Shown: one piece after another, positions 34,703 to 43,136 of the stretch
How positions within the stretch are numbered: the first letter of the stretch is position 1
Layout of the letters: the number at the start of each line of letters is the position of its first letter
NCBI GenBank assembly: GCA_963836665.1
Contig: CAWIKL010000002.1
Coordinates: forward strand, 620,001-684,000
Length of the DNA: 64,000 nt
Direction of reading: 5' to 3'
Source: JAICSD01 sp963836665
GTDB taxonomy: Bacteria; Acidobacteriota; Vicinamibacteria; Vicinamibacterales; 2-12-FULL-66-21
Notes under the pieces: generated by a model
Database searches by the model: none
What the model was told of the DNA's origin: nothing
The model's input: only the letters and a program-made list of their open reading frames with translations
Position numbers and translations under genes: made by a program

Positions 34703-34724
34703 TCGGCGTTCTCGGAGGACGCAA

Positions 34725-35489
34725 ATGACTGAGCGCAAGCGCGGACGATTCGTCTGGCACGAACTGATGACCCCGAACCCAGTCGCGGCGCGGACTTTTT
34801 ACACGGCCGTCACCGGCTGGAGCACCCAGCCCTTCGGCGACGCGTACACGATGTGGGTCGCGAATGGAGCGCCGCTCGGCGGCGTTATGGCGCTGCCGGA
34901 CCCTTCGGCACCGACCGGCTGGCTCGCCTATATCTCGGTACCTGATGTCGACGCCGCGGCCGCGCAGGCGGAGTCGCTGGGCGGCCGCGTCATCAAGCAG
35001 CCGGGTTCGATCCCGACCGTCGGCCGGTTCGCGATCCTCGCTGATCCGCAGGGCGCGATGTTCTGCCTGTTCTCGTGGGAGACCGAGCGGCCTGCTGAAG
35101 ATGCCCCGGCGAAGCTGGGCGAGTTCTCGTGGCACGAGCTGGCGACCACCGACTGGCGCGGCGGCTGGGCGTTCTACGAGCAGCTATTTGGCTGGGAGAA
35201 GCGCGGCGAGTACGACATGGGTCCGATGGGCATCTACATGCTGTTCGGTGTCGCCGGGCTCGAGTCTGGAGGCATCTTCGCCAAGCCCGCCGAGATGCCC
35301 GGGCCGCCGGCCTGGCTACACTACGTGCGCGTCGAGAGTGCCGATGCGGCCGCCGAGCGCATCAAGGCGAACGGCGGCACCGTGATCAACGGGCCGATGG
35401 ACGTGCCTGGCGGCAATCGGATCGCCCAGTGCGTCGACCCGCAGGGTGCGATGTTCGCGGTGCACTCGAAGGCGCCCGGCGCGGTCTGA
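34725..35489 (+). CDS. Two-domain VOC (glyoxalase-like) family protein
   Basis: A 254-residue protein consisting of two vicinal-oxygen-chelate modules: RFVWHELMTPNPVAARTFY starts the first (about 5-125) and FSWHELATTDWRGGWAFY the second (about 130-250). Each ends with the same pattern (DPQGAMFCLFSW and DPQGAMFAVHSK). The N-terminal His and C-terminal Glu metal ligands of glyoxalase I are not clearly kept, so this is probably a binding or resistance-type VOC protein rather than glyoxalase. ATG 34725 has a GGAGG ribosome binding site seven bases upstream. Confidence 0.9.
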   Translation: MTERKRGRFVWHELMTPNPVAARTFYTAVTGWSTQPFGDAYTMWVANGAPLGGVMALPDPSAPTGWLAYISVPDVDAAAAQAESLGGRVIKQPGSIPTVGRFAILADPQGAMFCLFSWETERPAEDAPAKLGEFSWHELATTDWRGGWAFYEQLFGWEKRGEYDMGPMGIYMLFGVAGLESGGIFAKPAEMPGPPAWLHYVRVESADAAAERIKANGGTVINGPMDVPGGNRIAQCVDPQGAMFAVHSKAPGAV

Positions 35490-35565
35490 CGCGGGCCCAC
35501 CGCCGACAAGCGGGACCTGCCCCACTCGCCTTGTTCAGGTCTCGTGGTTTGCAGCGTCACGGGAC

Positions 35566-36267
35566 GTGGCGAATAACGGTTCGGCTGACGGCCGCGGACA
35601 CGCAGATGGGCTCGGGATTCGCGGCGCCGACCAGCGCCGCCACGATCAACGACGCAGGCGGGGTCGCGAGGGACGAGAACGGCGCAGGGGCGATCGGCGG
35701 CGAGCCGGCCTGCGCACGCTTCTGCTGGCTGCCGCTGCGCTATCGGCGCCCCATGCCGGTGCGATCAGCGCCCGGGCGCCGGCGCTGCTGAGCCCGCGGA
35801 CGATCATGGCGTCGGTGTTCGGCTCCGGTCCGGAGTCGAGCGTAGAAGTGGCGGTTGGTAGTTTCGACGCCGTCGAGGCACGTCATGCCTACGACGGGAT
35901 CATCGATGAAGCGGCGCGTATCTACAAGCTCGATCCGGGCTTGATCAAGGCCGTAATGGAATCAGAGTCGGCGTTCAACGCGATGGCGGTGTCGCCAGTC
36001 GGCGCGCTCGGCCTCATGCAACTGATGCCCGAGGTCGCCAAGGAGCTGGGCGTCACCGATCCGCTCGACCCGCGCCAGAACATCATGGCCGGCTCCAAGT
36101 ACCTCCGGCAGTTGCTCGATTCACAAGGAGGCAACGTCCGCCTGGCGCTGGCCAGCTACAACGCCGGGCCCGGCAACGTCGCCAAGTACCGCGCGATTCC
36201 CCCCTTCAAGGAAACGCGCGACTACGTCAAGAAGGTCACGGCGCTCCTCGCGGCGAACAACGGCTGA
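35566..36267 (+). CDS. Lytic transglycosylase (SLT domain), start uncertain
   Basis: The C-terminal 130 residues are a clear Slt70/MltC-type lysozyme-like domain: LIKAVMESESAFNAMAVSP (catalytic Glu in ESES), GALGLMQLMPEVAKELGV, and LALASYNAGPGNVAKY. It cleaves the beta-1,4 bond between MurNAc and GlcNAc in peptidoglycan. A signal-peptide-like stretch (LRTLLLAAAALSAPHAGA) precedes it, but there is no ATG or GTG just before that stretch. The in-frame GTG at 35566 gives an unusual Arg-rich leader, so either translation starts at a non-standard codon near 35700 or an indel has removed the start. The 3' end is certain. Confidence 0.82.
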   Translation: MANNGSADGRGHADGLGIRGADQRRHDQRRRRGREGRERRRGDRRRAGLRTLLLAAAALSAPHAGAISARAPALLSPRTIMASVFGSGPESSVEVAVGSFDAVEARHAYDGIIDEAARIYKLDPGLIKAVMESESAFNAMAVSPVGALGLMQLMPEVAKELGVTDPLDPRQNIMAGSKYLRQLLDSQGGNVRLALASYNAGPGNVAKYRAIPPFKETRDYVKKVTALLAANNG

Positions 36268-36402
36268 CGCACCAATCGCCGTCTGTCATGCAACGGGTTC
36301 TGCCAGCAGCCTCTTCTTCATCGAGCATCGAGTCTACCGTTACGTCAGGGTCAAGCGGCTCGGTCGGCCGGGGTCACGTCGCACGCCCGCGCGCGCGCTG
36401 GC

Positions 36403-37281
36403 TCAGGTCCGCGACGCGCCGAGGATGACGAGCCCGGCGAGCGCGCACCAGGTGATCGCGGTGCCGGCGCGAGCCATGGCGGTGTCGCCGGCCGGCGGCT
36501 GCGTCGTGTCCGAGACACAGCGCGCTGCAACGGCGTCCGCCAGCGCGGCAGGGCCTGTCGTCCGGCCGCGCGGGTCGCAGGCGACCGTTCGCGCGGAGCG
36601 AATCGCCTCCACCACGCCGTCGGGGGTCGCCTCGCTCACGAACAGGTAGGTGCGGCAGACGCCGATTGGTCCGAAGTAGTGAAAGTCGGACGATCCGATC
36701 GCGGCGACGCGCCTGAGGGCTGACGCGCGCAGGTAGGCGTCCAGGAAGTCCTTGTGTGTATCGTCGGGCGTCTCCTTGGAGGGATTCGCCACCTCGACGC
36801 CATCGACCGCCCGCAGATCGTCGTCGGAAATGAACCGGCGGAAGAGGGCGCTCGACGGGTGCGCGAGGATGCCGACGGCGTGCTGCGCGTGCGCCGCGGC
36901 GGCGGCGGCCGCGGCCGGCTGGTGCCACGGAATCGTCCGCTGCAGCCCGACGATGGCCATGTGATACCCGACGGAGGTCAATTCTTCGCCGGGCAGGACC
37001 ATCACGTCCGGATCGCGGCGCGGCCCGTGCTGCCACAACCACCACCCGAGCATCGAGTTGTGGCTGGTCAGCGCAATGACGTCGAGACGGCGGCGACGCG
37101 CTTCGTCTACGGCGTCCCACGGCGGAATGCCGTCGGGCGAGCCGTGCACGTGCAGATCGCCGGCAAGCACGGTGTAGCCAAGGGCGCGCTGCGGCTCGGC
37201 GGCCGAGATTTCGCCGGTCTGCGCGGCTAGCGCCAGCCCGGCGGCGAAGGCCAGCACGCACGATACGCGGGCCACGCTCAC
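36403..37281 (-). CDS. PHP-domain metallohydrolase (CehA/McbA-like), exported
   Basis: A 292-residue protein. GTG at 37281 overlaps the stop of the preceding gene (GTGA) and begins a signal peptide (VSCVLAFAAGLALAAQTG). The PHP fold shows its metal ligands in LAGDLHVHGSPDGIPPWDA (about 40-58), IALTSHNSMLG, GILAHPSS and IGSSDFHYFG. A C-terminal hydrophobic helix near the end (ITWCALAGLVILGA) may anchor it. The family includes metal-dependent phosphoesterases and the carbaryl-type hydrolases; the substrate here is unknown. It is coupled to the upstream membrane protein. Confidence 0.88.
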   Translation of the reverse strand: MSVARVSCVLAFAAGLALAAQTGEISAAEPQRALGYTVLAGDLHVHGSPDGIPPWDAVDEARRRRLDVIALTSHNSMLGWWLWQHGPRRDPDVMVLPGEELTSVGYHMAIVGLQRTIPWHQPAAAAAAAAHAQHAVGILAHPSSALFRRFISDDDLRAVDGVEVANPSKETPDDTHKDFLDAYLRASALRRVAAIGSSDFHYFGPIGVCRTYLFVSEATPDGVVEAIRSARTVACDPRGRTTGPAALADAVAARCVSDTTQPPAGDTAMARAGTAITWCALAGLVILGASRT

Positions 37282-37856
37282 AGGCGCGCCCCGAGCTCGA
37301 ACAGGCGCGGCGTGAACGCACTGGCAGCCCAGTTCACCGCCAGAAAGACCGTCCAGGTGAGCGCCTGCTGCGCGATCGTCAAGCGCATGGCCGCGCGCGC
37401 CTCGAGCGCGAGCACTTCGCTGAAGAACGCGGCGACGATCCGTACCGTCAGCACCGCCGGCACGATCGCGAACGCTTCGAGCGGCCATACCGGCCATCCC
37501 GCCGAGGACGGTCGCCACGCGGCGACGATCAGCGCGAAGAGCGACCACGGCGCATGCCCGGCGAAGAACAGGTCGACCGCGCGGGCCAGCCCGATCGAGC
37601 GTTTCGCCGGCCGCGCCAGCACCGACACAGCGATGGCCAGTTGCAATACGACGACGTAGCTCCACGCCAGCGTCGTGCTGGCGACGAGCGCCGGAGTGGC
37701 GCGTCCGGTCGCGGTAATCGCCACCGATACACCGAGCACCGCTGCAACCAGCAGCGGCCGGCGCAGCGCCGTGAGCACGGAGGCCGGCGCCGGCGTCCGC
37801 ACCAGCGCCGCATACGTATCGCGCGGCGCGAAGATCAGGCCGATTTCCGGAGACAC
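37278..37856 (-). CDS. Polytopic membrane protein of unknown function
   Basis: A 192-residue protein with about five hydrophobic helices: LLVAAVLGVSVAITATG, LAWSYVVVLQLAIAVSVLA, a helix at HAPWSLFALIVAAW, AFAIVPAVLTVRIVAAFF, and WTVFLAVNWAASAF. No characteristic motif is seen, though the layout recalls Yip1-like proteins. GTG at 37856 is the start. Its stop overlaps the PHP protein start, so the pair probably acts together. The gene is divergent from the proline-racemase-family gene 95 bases away. Confidence 0.75.
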   Translation of the reverse strand: MSPEIGLIFAPRDTYAALVRTPAPASVLTALRRPLLVAAVLGVSVAITATGRATPALVASTTLAWSYVVVLQLAIAVSVLARPAKRSIGLARAVDLFFAGHAPWSLFALIVAAWRPSSAGWPVWPLEAFAIVPAVLTVRIVAAFFSEVLALEARAAMRLTIAQQALTWTVFLAVNWAASAFTPRLFELGARL

Positions 37857-37951
37857 CCAACGATTCTAATATTCTCCGGGGGGCGTCGCCCCTCGGACTC
37901 CCCGACAGCCTCACTCGCTCGCCGCGGCGCGATGTTAGGATCGACCGCACG

Positions 37952-39004
37952 ATGCGCCTCTCGTCGGTGATCCATGCCATCGATCTGCATGCCTGCGGTG
38001 AACCGGGACGCGTCATCGTCGGCGGCGTCCGCGACGTGCCGGGCCGAACGATGTTCGAAAAGATGCAGCATCTCGCCGCGCACCAGGACGGCCTGCGCCG
38101 GCGCATGCTGCGCGAGCCGCGCGGGTATCCAGCCGCGAACTGCAACCTCGTCCTGCCGCCGACGGATCCGCGCGCCGACGCCGGCTTCGTGATCATGGAG
38201 CAGGTCGAATACCCGCCGATGTCTGGCACCAACACCATCTGCGTGACCACGGCACTCCTCGAGACGGGCATGGTGCCGATGCGCGAACCGATTACCGAGC
38301 TGACGCTGGAGGCGCCCGCTGGGCTCATACACGTCCGCGCCGACTGCCGCGACGGCAAGGTCTCGCAGGTGACATTCACCAACGTGCCGGCCTTCGCCGT
38401 TCATCTCGACGCCGAGATCGACGTGCCCACGCTCGGCCGCGTCCGCGTCGACGTCGCCTGGGGAGGCATGTTCTACGTCATCGCCGACGCCGCACCATTC
38501 GGGCTCGCGCTGACACCGGGCGAGGGGCGTGACATCACGAGAATCGGTGAACTGATCAAGGCGGCCGCGCGCGAGCAGTTGCCGGTCGTCCACCCCGACA
38601 ACCCCGACATCAGGGACGTGACGATCGCTCAGCTGTCGGGTCCCCCGGCCGCGGCCGGCAACCATCGCCGCAACGCGGTCGTGGTGTCCACCGGCACACT
38701 CGACTGGAACCGGCCGTCGACATGGACCGGCGCGCTCGACCGCTCGCCCTGCGGCACGGGTACGTGCGCGAAGATGGCGACGCTACACGCGCGGGGCCTG
38801 CTGCCGCTGGGTCAGCCGTTCCGCCACGAAGGGGTACTCGGCACGGTGTTCACCGGGGTGCTGGTCGAGGAGACCGCCGTTGGCCCGCATCGCGCGGTCG
38901 TCGCGGAGCTGTCAGGCAGCGCCTGGATCACGGGTCTCGCGCAGTACGTGGTCGATCCGACGGACCCGTTCCCGGACGGCTTCACCGTCGGCGACATCTG
39001 GTAG
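37952..39004 (+). CDS. Proline racemase family enzyme (hydroxyproline epimerase/dehydratase type)
   Basis: A 350-residue enzyme of the proline racemase fold: HAIDLHACGEPGRVIVGG at the N-terminus, PPMSGTNTICVTTALLE (about 90-106), and DRSPCGTGTCAKMATLHA (about 264-281). True racemases and 4-hydroxyproline epimerases use a Cys at both catalytic positions. Here the first is Ser (MSGTNT) and the second Cys (PCGTGT). Ser/Cys members have been linked to trans-3-hydroxyproline dehydratase and/or 4-hydroxyproline epimerase activity, so hydroxyproline breakdown is likely. No partner catabolic genes are adjacent. Confidence 0.9.
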   Translation: MRLSSVIHAIDLHACGEPGRVIVGGVRDVPGRTMFEKMQHLAAHQDGLRRRMLREPRGYPAANCNLVLPPTDPRADAGFVIMEQVEYPPMSGTNTICVTTALLETGMVPMREPITELTLEAPAGLIHVRADCRDGKVSQVTFTNVPAFAVHLDAEIDVPTLGRVRVDVAWGGMFYVIADAAPFGLALTPGEGRDITRIGELIKAAAREQLPVVHPDNPDIRDVTIAQLSGPPAAAGNHRRNAVVVSTGTLDWNRPSTWTGALDRSPCGTGTCAKMATLHARGLLPLGQPFRHEGVLGTVFTGVLVEETAVGPHRAVVAELSGSAWITGLAQYVVDPTDPFPDGFTVGDIW

Positions 39005-39027
39005 GCGGTGCCGCTTAGGCCGACGAC

Positions 39028-39465
39028 CTAGGCGCGCAAGTGATCCGCCTGCCAGTTGCGGATCAGCAGCTTGATCACCTTACGATCCTCCAGGCGCTCG
39101 TCGAGCACCTTCCGCGCCAGCACCGGCAGTTCGGCGTCGTCGGCAAAGCGGAGCGCCACGAGCTGGTTGCGCGTGAACTCGCCCATGCGCGGCTGCAGGT
39201 CCGTCGGCAGCAGCTCGCGCAGCCGCTGGCGCATCTCCATACGGATGACTCGGTCCTGCACGGTCAGGGCAAACACGCGCGCCATCAGGAACATCACCGC
39301 CAGCGCCACTCCCATCAGCCCGGCAATCACGGTGTCCAGCGACGGCCGGATCACCGCATGGTAGACGAGCCAGACGGCGTTCATCGCAGCCACCGGTAGC
39401 GCGAAGTAGTGATAGATCGGAATGATCTTCGCGTGATTCTTGAAGGACTGCGTAGTTTCGGCCAT
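39028..39465 (-). CDS. DUF6526-like membrane protein
   Basis: A 145-residue protein starting MAETTQSFKNHAKIIPIYHY. Two membrane helices follow (FALPVAAMNAVWLVYHAV and TVIAGLMGVALAVMFLMARVFAL), then a cytoplasmic helical tail (RLRELLPTDL, LVALRFADDAEL, RKVIKLLIRNWQADH). The NFKNH-like start and this layout match DUF6526 proteins, whose function is unknown. ATG 39465 is preferred over one six codons earlier because it begins the conserved part. It lies 56 bases after the end of the chemosensory operon and may be separate from it. Confidence 0.8.
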   Translation of the reverse strand: MAETTQSFKNHAKIIPIYHYFALPVAAMNAVWLVYHAVIRPSLDTVIAGLMGVALAVMFLMARVFALTVQDRVIRMEMRQRLRELLPTDLQPRMGEFTRNQLVALRFADDAELPVLARKVLDERLEDRKVIKLLIRNWQADHLRA

Positions 39466-39521
39466 GGGGCATTCTACTTGCACAGCGCGGTCGCTTGCGT
39501 GGAGATGTAAATTCCGGCGAG

Positions 39522-41132
39522 CTAAGGCGCGCCGCCACGACCGGTCAGACCGATCAGCGCCGCGAGCAGATCGCCCGGCTCGATGGGCTTGCTCAGATGG
39601 ATGCGGAATCCCGCGGCGAGCGCGCGGCGCTTGTCCTGGGGCCGGCCGTAGGCGGTCAGCGCGACGACTGGGATGTTGCCGCCGCGTGAAGGCTGCCGCG
39701 CCCGGAGCAGCTCCATCAGCCGGAATCCGTCCTCACCCGGCAGCCCGATGTCGGACACGATGACGTCGGGCGCGCGGCGCGCCGCGACCGCGGCATCGAG
39801 AATCTCGAGCGCTTCGCGTGACGTCGACGCCTCCGCGACCTCGATGCCGTACTCCTGCAGGATCGCAACAACCATGTCGCGCGAATCTAGTTGGTCCTCG
39901 ACGAGCAGCACGCGCGTGCCGGACAGCAGGCGCGCATAGTCTCCGGCGCCCGCCGCCGCCAGCGTCGTTTCCGTCAGCTCGGTCCGGCCGGGGAACGTCA
40001 CCGTAAAGGTGCTGCCGCTGCCGAGGAGGGTCGATGCCGATACCGTGCCGCCGTGGAGCTCCGTCAGCGTGCGCACCAGTGACAGGCCGAGCCCGAGGCC
40101 GCCATGGCGCCGGCTCGCCGACGAATCCGCCTGGCGGAAGCGCTCGAAGATCTGCGGCAGGAAAGACGGTTCGATGCCGCGGCCCGTGTCCTCGACCCGC
40201 AGCGTCAGCCGCGCGCCGTCCCGGGCGATCGCCAGCGTGACCGTTCCGCCGCTGTCGGTGAACTTGATGGCGTTGGACAGCAGGTTCCAGACGATCTGCT
40301 GCAGGCGATCCGCGTCCCCCATCATCCACGGCTGATCGGTAGCGATGTCGGTGAGCAGGGTCAGTCCCTTGGCCGAGGCCGTCGGGGCGACGACGTCGAT
40401 GGCGCTGAGCGCGATGACCGCGAGATCGACGGGCTGCATCTCCAGGCGCAGCTTGCCGCTCATGATCCGCGCCATGTCCAGCATGTCGTCGATCAGCCGG
40501 GTCTGCGCCGTGGCGTTGCGATCGATGACCTGCAGCGCGCGCGTCAGCATGGCAGCATCGACCTGTCGGCCGAGCAGGATCTTGGTCCAGCCGAGCACCG
40601 CATTGAGCGGCGTCCGGATTTCATGCGACAAGGTCGCCAGGAACTCGTCCTTGACGCGGACCGCGTCCTCGGCGATGGCACGCGCGGTCTCGGCCGCCTC
40701 GATGCGGTTGCGCAACTCACGCTCGCTCGCCACGCGCTCGCTGACGTCGTCAATCACCGTCAACGTCCCTATGATGGCGCCGTCGTGTTCGAGCGGGGTA
40801 ATCCGGGCGCTCTGCACCGCCTCGGCGGCGCCGGCGCGCGCCGGGACCAGAAAACGGTGGAAGCGGTGCGCCAGCACCCGCGCTTCGCCGTCGAGCGCGG
40901 CGCGGTAATGCCCATCGAGGCGGCGGTCGGCCAGATCGGGCACGACCTCGAGCAGGGTGCGCCCGATCGCCTCGGCTGCGGCGATGCCGGTCAACTCCGC
41001 CATGAACCGGTTCCAGCTGCGGACCACGAGCGCGGTATCGGTGGTGAAGATGCCCTGCAGGGATAGATCGTTAAACCAGCGCAGCGTCGCCGCCGCCAGC
41101 ACGTCGGGCGCGTCGACGAGACGTTCGCTCAC
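39522..41132 (-). CDS. Hybrid PAS sensor histidine kinase with C-terminal receiver
   Basis: A 536-residue soluble kinase. A PAS domain (about 15-135; WFNDLSLQGIFTTDTALVVR) is followed by the HisKA dimerisation helix with ATLSHEIRTPLNAVLG (His170), the HATPase domain (NLLSNAIKFTDSGG; DTGRGIEPSFL; GGLGLGLSLV), and a receiver (about 408-530) with VIVSDIGLPGEDGF carrying the phospho-acceptor Asp. GTG at 41132 overlaps the CheC stop (GTGA), so it is the last gene of the chemosensory operon. Its PAS domain is clearly related to that of the PAS-HEAT protein of the same operon, hinting at a shared signal. It could feed the Che system or be its output. Confidence 0.95.
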   Translation of the reverse strand: MSERLVDAPDVLAAATLRWFNDLSLQGIFTTDTALVVRSWNRFMAELTGIAAAEAIGRTLLEVVPDLADRRLDGHYRAALDGEARVLAHRFHRFLVPARAGAAEAVQSARITPLEHDGAIIGTLTVIDDVSERVASERELRNRIEAAETARAIAEDAVRVKDEFLATLSHEIRTPLNAVLGWTKILLGRQVDAAMLTRALQVIDRNATAQTRLIDDMLDMARIMSGKLRLEMQPVDLAVIALSAIDVVAPTASAKGLTLLTDIATDQPWMMGDADRLQQIVWNLLSNAIKFTDSGGTVTLAIARDGARLTLRVEDTGRGIEPSFLPQIFERFRQADSSASRRHGGLGLGLSLVRTLTELHGGTVSASTLLGSGSTFTVTFPGRTELTETTLAAAGAGDYARLLSGTRVLLVEDQLDSRDMVVAILQEYGIEVAEASTSREALEILDAAVAARRAPDVIVSDIGLPGEDGFRLMELLRARQPSRGGNIPVVALTAYGRPQDKRRALAAGFRIHLSKPIEPGDLLAALIGLTGRGGAP

Positions 41133-41749
41133 AGCGCTCCCTGGTGCCGTTCCCAGTCCTCGACGGCGCGGATTAGGCGGTCGAGCGAAGCGACACTGAG
41201 GACGATTACCAGGTAGCCGCGCACTTCCGCGTCGCGCAGCTTGAAGCCGGCGTGCACGACCAGCGCGTAGCGCATGCCTTCCTGCCCGATGAGCAGACTG
41301 CGCATCACCTCGTGCAGCGTCTCGAGATTGATCTGCGGCACCGAGAACGACACTTGCACCTTGAGGATGTTGCCGAACGTGCCCAGGCAGGCATTGAGCA
41401 GGATGTTGCCGACCTCGGTGAGCACCTCGCGCGCGGAGGCGTCGATGGGAAGCGGCAGCGGCGGCTCGCCGGTGAGCAGCTCCTTGAGCATGCCGGCGGC
41501 AGAATGATCGAGGATAAGGAGCGCGTCACCGGCCACGGGCCCGGCGAAGATTTGATGGACGCTCGCCACTTCGTCGGAGACAAACTGCCGCAACACCACG
41601 TCGAGCTGATCCATCGGGTGGATCGAAACCTGTGGCACCTCGAGCAGCACGCGGTGGCCGGTCAGCTCCGACAGCGACGAGGCAGCGCGGCCGAAGCCGA
41701 TATTGAGCAGCTCGATCAGCGCGTCGTGCTGGAGCGGTGTCAGTTCCAT
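41129..41749 (-). CDS. cheC: CheC-family CheY-P phosphatase
   Basis: A 206-residue protein of the CheC/CheX/FliY phosphatase family. The two phosphatase signatures are visible: ALIELLNIGFGRAASSLSEL (about 10-29) and VLTEVGNILLNACLGTFGNI (about 110-129), each with the E-x-x-N type catalytic pair. It would dephosphorylate CheY-P. In other bacteria CheC often works with CheD, which is not found here. ATG 41749 overlaps the preceding stop (TGATG); a GTG one codon earlier would also overlap it. The hybrid kinase follows with a GTGA overlap. Confidence 0.92.
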   Translation of the reverse strand: MELTPLQHDALIELLNIGFGRAASSLSELTGHRVLLEVPQVSIHPMDQLDVVLRQFVSDEVASVHQIFAGPVAGDALLILDHSAAGMLKELLTGEPPLPLPIDASAREVLTEVGNILLNACLGTFGNILKVQVSFSVPQINLETLHEVMRSLLIGQEGMRYALVVHAGFKLRDAEVRGYLVIVLSVASLDRLIRAVEDWERHQGAL

Positions 41750-42117
41750 CACGCCGCCCCGTTGAGGACGCGGCCGACCATTTCGAGCACTGCAGCCGGC
41801 GTAGCCGGCTTGTTGAGGAATCCGGAAGCGCCCGCCGACTGAACCATCTCGCGCGACGAGGTTTGAATGTCGGCCGTCATGACGATCACGCGTGCCTCCG
41901 GATCGAGCTCGCGCAGCTTCGACAACACGTCGAGGCCATACATCCCGGTCATCACCAGGTCCAGCAAGACGAGGTCCGGCTTCTCGATCGCAAAACGCTC
42001 GAGCGCCGACAGGCCGTCTTCCGCCTCGACGACGGTATAGCCCGCCTGCTCGAGGATCCGTCTCGTGCTCCGCCGCGCCAGGCCGGAGTCGTCTACCAGG
42101 AGCACCTTACCGCTCAT
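41749..42117 (-). CDS. Second CheY-like single-domain response regulator
   Basis: A 122-residue receiver. KVLLVDDSGLARRSTRRILE with the acidic pair, Asp53 in LVLLDLVMTGMYGLDVL, and Lys in GFLNKPATP are intact. The residue after Met in the DxxMP motif is Thr (VMTGM) instead of the usual Pro, a modest oddity. It is one of two free receivers in the operon, the other being at 51119-51493, so one may act as output and the other as phosphate sink. Start and stop both overlap neighbours (ATGA with CheB). Confidence 0.94.
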   Translation of the reverse strand: MSGKVLLVDDSGLARRSTRRILEQAGYTVVEAEDGLSALERFAIEKPDLVLLDLVMTGMYGLDVLSKLRELDPEARVIVMTADIQTSSREMVQSAGASGFLNKPATPAAVLEMVGRVLNGAA

Positions 42118-43136
42118 GTGCGCTCCATGATTGCCTGCGCCATTCGTTCGAGCGGCACCTGTTCGTCACTGAGTCCGGCCTCCACGACCGAGCGAGGCAT
42201 GCCGTAGACCACGCAGCTTTCTTCGCTCTCCGTAAGGATACAGCCGCCGCGCGCTTTGATCCACGCGGCTCCTTCCCGCCCGTCGCTGCCCATCCCGGTC
42301 ATGACGACACCGAGCGCGCCCGCGCCGAACACCTCGGCGGCCGACTGGAAGAGCGCGTCCACCGACGGACGATGCGGCGTGTCCAGTGGCAACACGTCGA
42401 GATGCGTAACCACCGTGGCGCCGTCTCGACGAAAGGTGAGATGGCGTCCCGCCTGTGCCAGCAGGACCGTTCCCGCGACGACCGGCATCCCCTCGGTGGC
42501 CTCGACCACCCGCAGTGCCGACACCTCGTCGAGCTTGCGCGCATACATCTCGGTGTAGCCCAGCGGCATATGCATGACGACGGCGATTGGCGCCGGGCAG
42601 TCGGCCGGCAGGCTGGGGATGACCAGCTTGAGCGCCTGGGGGCCGCCGGTGGAGATGCCCAGCACGACGATGGTGGTGCTGCCGCGACGCGTGGGCGTGG
42701 TCACCGGAACCGCCGCTGTGATCGCGCGGCGGCGCGGCGCTTTCGCCGCCGCCTTCACCTTATCGATGAGCTCGTCGCTCATGTCCATGAGCCGTTCGGT
42801 GGCCAGGGCCGTGGGCTTCTGCACGAAATCCACGGCGCCGGCGTCGAGCCCGGCGAGCACCTGTTCGCCGGCCCCGCCGGCAATGCTGATGATCACGATC
42901 GGGATCGGATCGCGCGCCACCTGCGCCCGGATGAACCCGACCCCGTCGAGCACAGGCATGTTGAGATCACAGGTGATGACGTCCGGGTGCAGCGCCGCGG
43001 CGCTCTCGAGCGCCTCGGCGCCGTCGCGGGCGATACCGACGACCTCGATGAACGGGCTGCGCCTGAGCATCTCGGACACGACCTTGCGGACGTAGGCCGA
43101 GTCGTCGACGACGAGCACACGGATGATCTCAGGCAT
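42114..43136 (-). CDS. cheB: Chemotaxis methylesterase/deamidase CheB
   Basis: A 340-residue two-domain enzyme. N-terminal receiver (VLVVDDSAYVRKVVSEML; Asp57 in VITCDLNMPVLDG; Lys in FVQKP) joined by an Ala/Arg-rich linker (about 130-152) to the methylesterase domain: LGISTGGPQALKLV (catalytic Ser), VVMHMPLGYTEMYARKL (His), and VMTGMGSDGREGAAWIK (Asp). It removes methyl groups from the receptor and thus resets adaptation, controlled by phosphorylation from CheA. The gene begins inside the end of cheR (8-base overlap). Confidence 0.96.
   Translation of the reverse strand: MPEIIRVLVVDDSAYVRKVVSEMLRRSPFIEVVGIARDGAEALESAAALHPDVITCDLNMPVLDGVGFIRAQVARDPIPIVIISIAGGAGEQVLAGLDAGAVDFVQKPTALATERLMDMSDELIDKVKAAAKAPRRRAITAAVPVTTPTRRGSTTIVVLGISTGGPQALKLVIPSLPADCPAPIAVVMHMPLGYTEMYARKLDEVSALRVVEATEGMPVVAGTVLLAQAGRHLTFRRDGATVVTHLDVLPLDTPHRPSVDALFQSAAEVFGAGALGVVMTGMGSDGREGAAWIKARGGCILTESEESCVVYGMPRSVVEAGLSDEQVPLERMAQAIMERT

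Noticed and set aside
37282..38382. A longer version of the PHP protein starting at 38382
   Set aside because: The extra residues are antisense to the proline-racemase-family gene and overlap the membrane protein gene; the GTG at 37281 with GTGA overlap and signal peptide is the better start.
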